Positions 60,360 to 64,000 of a stretch of 64,000 nucleotides of DNA are shown here, one piece after another. Each line of letters begins with the position of its first letter. Position 1 is the first letter of the stretch. Location of the stretch: contig JAZNOW010000027.1 of the NCBI GenBank assembly GCA_045589355.1, positions 74,992-138,991 on the forward strand. Reading direction: 5' to 3'. The stretch comes from RUG563 sp045589355 (GTDB taxonomy: Bacteria > Bacillota > Clostridia > Christensenellales > Aristaeellaceae). The notes beneath the pieces were generated by a model that did no database searches, had not been told where the DNA came from, and saw nothing but the letters and a program-made list of their open reading frames with translations. The translations under genes were made by a program, and so were the position numbers.

Positions 60360-60623
60360 AATAACCGTCCCAATGATTTTCATTGAGACGGGTGTAAGCA
60401 CACTCGCGGTACCACTCAATTTGCATGTTTCCATGCCCCTCACGCTCCAACAAGCGTTATGCCTTGACGCAGCAATCACGGAGAAAACTACTAGCTTTGC
60501 AGCGTTTGCCTTCCCGGCTCGGAAGGGATAAGCGTCCGGCCGCATCCGCCTGCTTTCACCAGCCGCAGGCTCTCTGTGGGATACGATCCTTAGCCGTCTT
60601 CGTCACAGCCTTTGGATTCAATT
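60360..60623 (-). promoter_or_regulatory. T-box riboswitch, isoleucine specifier (AUC) proposed
   Basis: T-box core TGGTACCGCG around 60415-60405; Stem I with TGACGAAGA, ACAGAGAG bulge and CTGGTGAAA loop; specifier read as ATC at 60529-60527 before the CTTC strand; terminator stem 60365-60376 with 60381-60391 and a long T tract. A 26-base block at 60437-60462 is identical to 57820-57845 in the valine leader, showing common descent. Confidence 0.85.
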
Positions 60624-60629
60624 GCGCTT

Positions 60630-60658
60630 ATTTTATGCCCATCTTCACCATTTGTCAA
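60630..60658 (-). promoter_or_regulatory. Promoter of the isoleucine T-box unit
   Basis: TTGACA (60658-60653), a 17-base spacer and TAAAAT (60635-60630) on the minus strand. Confidence 0.75.
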
Positions 60659-60729
60659 CCCCCCTCTTCCCTCTTTTTTTGATTCCCATTGTTCTTTTCC
60701 TGTTTTCTGTATTTTTTCAAACTTTTCTC

Positions 60730-60758
60730 TTGACAAACGTTTTTTTCCGTGCTACCAT
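60730..60758 (+). promoter_or_regulatory. Promoter of the leucine T-box unit
   Basis: TTGACA (60730-60735), a 17-base spacer and TACCAT (60753-60758). It is divergent from the isoleucine unit about 70 bases away. Confidence 0.65.
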
Positions 60759-60764
60759 TTCTGC

Positions 60765-61024
60765 CATGTAAATGCGATGACGATGCTACGCTTTCCTCAC
60801 CGCTTCCAGAGAGCCGGCGGTCGCTGTGAGCCGGCAGCAGGAAGGAAAAGCGGTCTCCCATCTGAGCAGGATTTCCGAAACAAAAGTAGGAGATTCCGGC
60901 CCTGCCCCGTTACGGCTGCTTGAGTGGCTGCGATGAACACGTCGCTGCAATCAGGGTGGTACCACGGTTTACTTATGTTAAATCGTCCCTGTGGTCCTTA
61001 TGGGCCTCAGGGACTTTTTATTTT
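60765..61024 (+). promoter_or_regulatory. T-box riboswitch, leucine specifier (CUC) proposed
   Basis: T-box core GGGTGGTACCACGG at 60954-60967. Stem I has TGCGATGACGATG paired to CATCTGAGCA (K-turn) and an AGAGAG bulge. The specifier CTC at 60855-60857 lies one base before the CATC strand. The terminator stem is 60985-60991 with 61008-61014, then TTTTTATTTT. The gene controlled is LeuA-like, which fits a leucine signal independently. Confidence 0.85.
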
Positions 61025-61054
61025 ATCTATCCAAGCGAAAGGGATGACGTAAGA

Positions 61055-62455
61055 ATGAAGAAAATCTGCATCACGGACATGACGCTGCGTAGAGCCGCTG
61101 AAGACAGGCTGCTGGGCTTTAAAGAACGTATTGAGCTGGCCAAGCTGCTGGACAAACTGAACATCAGCGCGCTGGAACTGCCGCCTCTATCCGGCAGCAA
61201 GGCAGACAGCATTTTTGTCAAAACGCTGTGCAGCATCATTCTGAACACCACCCTTTCCCAGCCCGCCGGACTGACAAAGGAAGAAGCAGACGCTGCATGG
61301 AACGCGCTGGAAAAGGCAAAGCGTCCGCGCCTCGTGATCGACGCTCCCGTATCCAGCGTGCAGATGGAATACATCGCCCGCAAAAAGCCGCCGCAGATGA
61401 TGGCGACCATTGAAGAACAGGTAAAGTATTGCGCCACTTTGTGCAGCGACGTGGAAGTATCCTTCCAGGATGCTACCCGTGCCGAAGAAGAATTCCTCTT
61501 CAAAGCCATTGAAACGGCCATCGTAAACGGCGCCACTTCCATCACCCTGTGTGATACTGCCGGCGTCATGCTGCCCGATGAATTTGCCGCCTTTGTTGCC
61601 GGCCTGTACGAAAAAGTGCCTGCCATGAAGGATGTCTTCGTCAAAGTTGCCTGTGATGACAGCATGGAGCTTGCCGGTGCCAGCGCTGTGCGTGCCTTCG
61701 CGCTGGGCGCCCAGGGTGTGAAATGCTGCTTCATCGGCAATCAGGCCCCCCGTCTGTCCACCATCTGCCACATTCTCAAGGCCCGGGGCGAATCCATCGG
61801 CCTGACCACTTCCGCCCGCATCACCGAGCTGGAACGCACCGTCAAGCGCATCCACAGCCTTCTGGGCAACGAAATAAAGGAAAACGCTGCTTCTTCCAAA
61901 GCAGATGAAGAAGGCATCACCTACGATGCCAACGACTCCCTTCCCATCCTTTCCGATGCCGTACGCAAGCTGGGCTACGAGCTTTCGGACGAAGACATGG
62001 GCCGGGTTTATGATGAATTTATGGTACTGGCTGCCAAAAAGCCTGTTACCGCCAAAGAACTGGACGCCATCGTGGCCGCCAGCGCCATGCAGGTACCTGC
62101 CACGTATCAGCTCAAGTCCTTTGTGATCAACTCCGGCAACATCATCACCGCCACCGCCTCCCTGCGCCTTGAAAAGGACGGCCAGGACATGGAAGGCATC
62201 TCCTTTGGCGACGGCCCCATCGACGCTGCTTTCAAGGCCATCGAACAGGTGACCGGCCGTCACTTTGAACTGGAAGATTTCCGCATTGACGCCGTCACCG
62301 AAGGCAAGGAAGCCATCGGCCGTGCCATTGTGAAACTGCGCTTTGACGGCCGGCTTTACTCCGGCAGCGGCGTATCCACCGACATCATCGGCGCAGCCAT
62401 CCGGGCTTATCTGGGCGCCATGAACAAGATCGTGTATGAGGAGAAAGAAGCATGA
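61055..62455 (+). CDS. LeuA-like protein with lost catalytic metal site and retained leucine-regulatory domain
   Basis: A 466-residue protein with the layout of 2-isopropylmalate synthase: a DRE-TIM-like barrel (residues 1-270), a linker, and the LeuA dimer/allosteric domain (about 355-455; FGDGPIDAAFKAIEQVTG, YSGSGVSTDIIGAAIRAYL). The catalytic part is degenerate. DTTLRDGEQ reads DMTLRRAAED (Asp8 and Arg12 kept). The HxHND metal motif reads ACDDS (199-203). GERAGN reads GNQAPR (228-233). Condensation activity is therefore unlikely; a leucine-sensing or scaffold role is inferred. GGG with wide spacing precedes the ATG. The next gene overlaps its stop by four bases. Confidence 0.75.
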   Translation: MKKICITDMTLRRAAEDRLLGFKERIELAKLLDKLNISALELPPLSGSKADSIFVKTLCSIILNTTLSQPAGLTKEEADAAWNALEKAKRPRLVIDAPVSSVQMEYIARKKPPQMMATIEEQVKYCATLCSDVEVSFQDATRAEEEFLFKAIETAIVNGATSITLCDTAGVMLPDEFAAFVAGLYEKVPAMKDVFVKVACDDSMELAGASAVRAFALGAQGVKCCFIGNQAPRLSTICHILKARGESIGLTTSARITELERTVKRIHSLLGNEIKENAASSKADEEGITYDANDSLPILSDAVRKLGYELSDEDMGRVYDEFMVLAAKKPVTAKELDAIVAASAMQVPATYQLKSFVINSGNIITATASLRLEKDGQDMEGISFGDGPIDAAFKAIEQVTGRHFELEDFRIDAVTEGKEAIGRAIVKLRFDGRLYSGSGVSTDIIGAAIRAYLGAMNKIVYEEKEA

Positions 62456-64000
62456 AATTTTCATTTTCCACCAAAGGCTGGCACGGCATCTCCTGGCGGG
62501 AATTTGTAGACGCTGCTGCAGATCTTTCTTTTGACGGTATCGAAATCCATAACCTTTTCACCCCCGCCATGGCTGAAAAAGGCTGCCCGGCCGATCGTCA
62601 GGCAGGCGCCGCCACCTATCGTACCCTGTTTGATAAAAAGCTTTCCGTTCCCTGTATCAACACCACCGCCGATATGGCAGACGCCGCCTCCTATGACCGT
62701 ATGATCCAGGAAGTGGACGCCTGCATGGAAGCTGCACTCCGGCTGAAAGCCCCTTATGTACGCCTGCACACCGTGATGGGTGCCGATCAATACAGCGAAG
62801 AAACGGTTCGCAAGGTCATTTCCTACGCTTTGCCCAAGGCGGAAAGCCAGAAGATCGTCCTGCTGATCGAAACCATGGGCGTTTATGCCGATACCGCCCT
62901 TTTGCGTGATGTGCTGGACAGCTACGCGTCCGACCATCTGGCCGCACTTTGGGATATGCACGAAACCCATATCCTCCAGGGTGAATCTTCCCAGACCACC
63001 ATCACAAACCTTGGCGCCTACATCCGCCATGTACACATCAAAGACTCTTTGAAGAATGCAGACGCCTCCATCACCTACCAGCTCATCGGCGAGGGCCAGA
63101 TGCCCCTGGAGCAGATGGTTACCGCTCTGGATTCCGTCAATTACGATGGCTTCATTTCTTTGGAATGGGATCCCAAGTGGATGGACGAACTGGACGATAT
63201 GACCATCATCCTCTCCCACTTCATCAACACCATTTCCTCCATCGGCCCCAAGGAAGAGATCAAGTCCCTTTATTTCAACAATGCCCACACCGGCAATTTC
63301 GTCTGGCAGAAGGAAAGCCTCATTTCCCTCACCTTCTCCCAGGTGCTGGACCGGATGGTGGAAGAATTCCCCGACCAGTACGCCTTCAAATATACCACGC
63401 TGGATTACACCCGCACCTATGCCCAGTTCCGGGATGACGTGGATGCCTGCGCCCGCACTTTCGTATCCATGGGCGTCACTGCCGGCACCAAGGTAGCCGT
63501 GTGGGCCACCAATATTCCCGCCTGGTACATTTCCTTCTGGGCTGCCACCAAGATCGGTGCCATTCTGGTAACGGTAAACACCGCTTACAAAATCCATGAA
63601 GCGGAATACCTGCTCCGTCAGAGCGATACCCATACCCTGGTCATGATCGAATCCTGCCAGGATTCCCCCTATGCCCAGATCATTCAGGAACTGTGCCCCG
63701 AACTGCAAAACACCACCCCCGGCGCTCCCCTGCATGCCCGTAAGCTTCCCTTCCTGCGCAACGTCATCACCGTGGGCTTCTCCATGCCCGGTGCTATGAC
63801 GTGGGAAGCCGCCGTTGCCCGTTCCACCACCGTTCCTGTAGAGGAAGTATACCGCATGGCCGCAACGGTGGACGTGCATGACGTCTGCAATATGCAGTAC
63901 ACCTCCGGCACCACCGGTTTCCCCAAGGGCGTCATGCTGACCCACTACAACATCGTCAACGACGGCAAGTGCATCGGCGACCGCATGGATCTCTCCACAA
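62452..64000 (+). CDS. TIM-barrel/acyl-CoA synthetase fusion, truncated by the window end
   Basis: An open frame of 516 codons with no stop before the window end. Residues 1 to about 262 form a xylose-isomerase-like barrel with a full metal set: Glu in LLIETMG, Asp in WDMHETH, His in VHIKD and Glu in SLEWDP. From about 285 an AMP-forming acyl-CoA synthetase begins (VWQKESLISLTFSQVLDRMVEEFPDQYAF; AVWATNIPAWYISFWAATKIGAIL), with the phosphate loop YTSGTTGFPKG at 483-493. The ATG overlaps the LeuA-like stop (ATGA), so both lie under the Leu T-box. Isovalerate activation is inferred; the role of the barrel is unknown. Confidence 0.85.
   Translation, partial: MKFSFSTKGWHGISWREFVDAAADLSFDGIEIHNLFTPAMAEKGCPADRQAGAATYRTLFDKKLSVPCINTTADMADAASYDRMIQEVDACMEAALRLKAPYVRLHTVMGADQYSEETVRKVISYALPKAESQKIVLLIETMGVYADTALLRDVLDSYASDHLAALWDMHETHILQGESSQTTITNLGAYIRHVHIKDSLKNADASITYQLIGEGQMPLEQMVTALDSVNYDGFISLEWDPKWMDELDDMTIILSHFINTISSIGPKEEIKSLYFNNAHTGNFVWQKESLISLTFSQVLDRMVEEFPDQYAFKYTTLDYTRTYAQFRDDVDACARTFVSMGVTAGTKVAVWATNIPAWYISFWAATKIGAILVTVNTAYKIHEAEYLLRQSDTHTLVMIESCQDSPYAQIIQELCPELQNTTPGAPLHARKLPFLRNVITVGFSMPGAMTWEAAVARSTTVPVEEVYRMAATVDVHDVCNMQYTSGTTGFPKGVMLTHYNIVNDGKCIGDRMDLST

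Noticed and set aside
62461..63945. A 494-codon minus-strand open frame opposite the TIM-barrel/ligase fusion
   Set aside because: The plus-strand frame carries both the metal ligands of the barrel and the YTSGTTGFPKG motif, so the minus-strand frame is a shadow.

Overview
The window looks like chromosomal DNA of a strictly anaerobic, Gram-positive, spore-forming Clostridia-type bacterium from a plant-fibre-degrading gut or rumen habitat. The habitat is inferred from the gene content. Signs are sporulation genes (spoIIE, dipicolinate synthase dpaAB, an FtsK/SpoIIIE translocase), ferredoxin-based metabolism (NfnAB, a 2-ketoisovalerate ferredoxin oxidoreductase), three T-box riboswitches, SigA-type promoters with strong GGAGG ribosome sites, and xylan-degrading enzymes. 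No tRNA, rRNA, CRISPR array, insertion sequence or prophage was seen.

Layout. Positions 1-9300 hold a xylan/carbohydrate region: a truncated GH10 xylanase, a GH39 beta-xylosidase, an AraC regulator, a TIM-barrel sugar isomerase-like protein and two tandem CE1-type esterases, mixed with regulators. Positions 9387-15000 hold ftsK/spoIIIE, a secreted protein and dpaAB. Positions 15142-26580 hold a GNAT protein and prmA, a secreted six-repeat cysteine-rich protein, two small conserved proteins, nfnAB, an E2-like acyltransferase, a 1149-residue SdrD-B-type repeat protein and a ComEA-like protein. comF follows, convergent. A run of seven co-directional genes (27631-35056) covers a GntR regulator, oligoendopeptidase F, an Lrp regulator with an aminotransferase, a CapA-like protein, a degenerate isopropylmalate-dehydrogenase-like protein and a phosphodiesterase. 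An AT-rich orphan membrane gene, spoIIE, an SH3 protein, RNA-modification genes (SAM methyltransferase, RluA type, tgt), a DUF2975/XRE pair, a VanW protein and a TetM-like GTPase fused to a YacP/Rae1-type nuclease domain follow.

The most striking part is 51078-64000. One minus-strand operon encodes, in order, an HTH-cupin-AMP-ligase, a P-loop ATPase, a ferredoxin, the alpha, beta and gamma subunits of a VOR-type oxidoreductase, and the branched-chain aminotransferase IlvE. A T-box leader precedes it, with a specifier I read as GUA (Val). A paralogous HTH-cupin-AMP-ligase lies upstream behind a closely related T-box with specifier AUC (Ile). Divergent from both, a third T-box with specifier CUC (Leu) precedes a LeuA-like protein that has lost its metal ligands but keeps the leucine-sensing domain, followed by a TIM-barrel/AMP-ligase fusion that runs off the window. 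T-boxes switch genes on when the matching tRNA is uncharged, so the pathway is probably anabolic. My inference is that it salvages branched short-chain acids (isobutyrate, 2-methylbutyrate, isovalerate) by activating them to CoA thioesters, carboxylating them reductively with VOR, and transaminating with IlvE to Val, Ile and Leu.

Start codons were reset from the longest possible reading frames using ribosome sites, promoters and family alignments recalled from memory. No database search was run.
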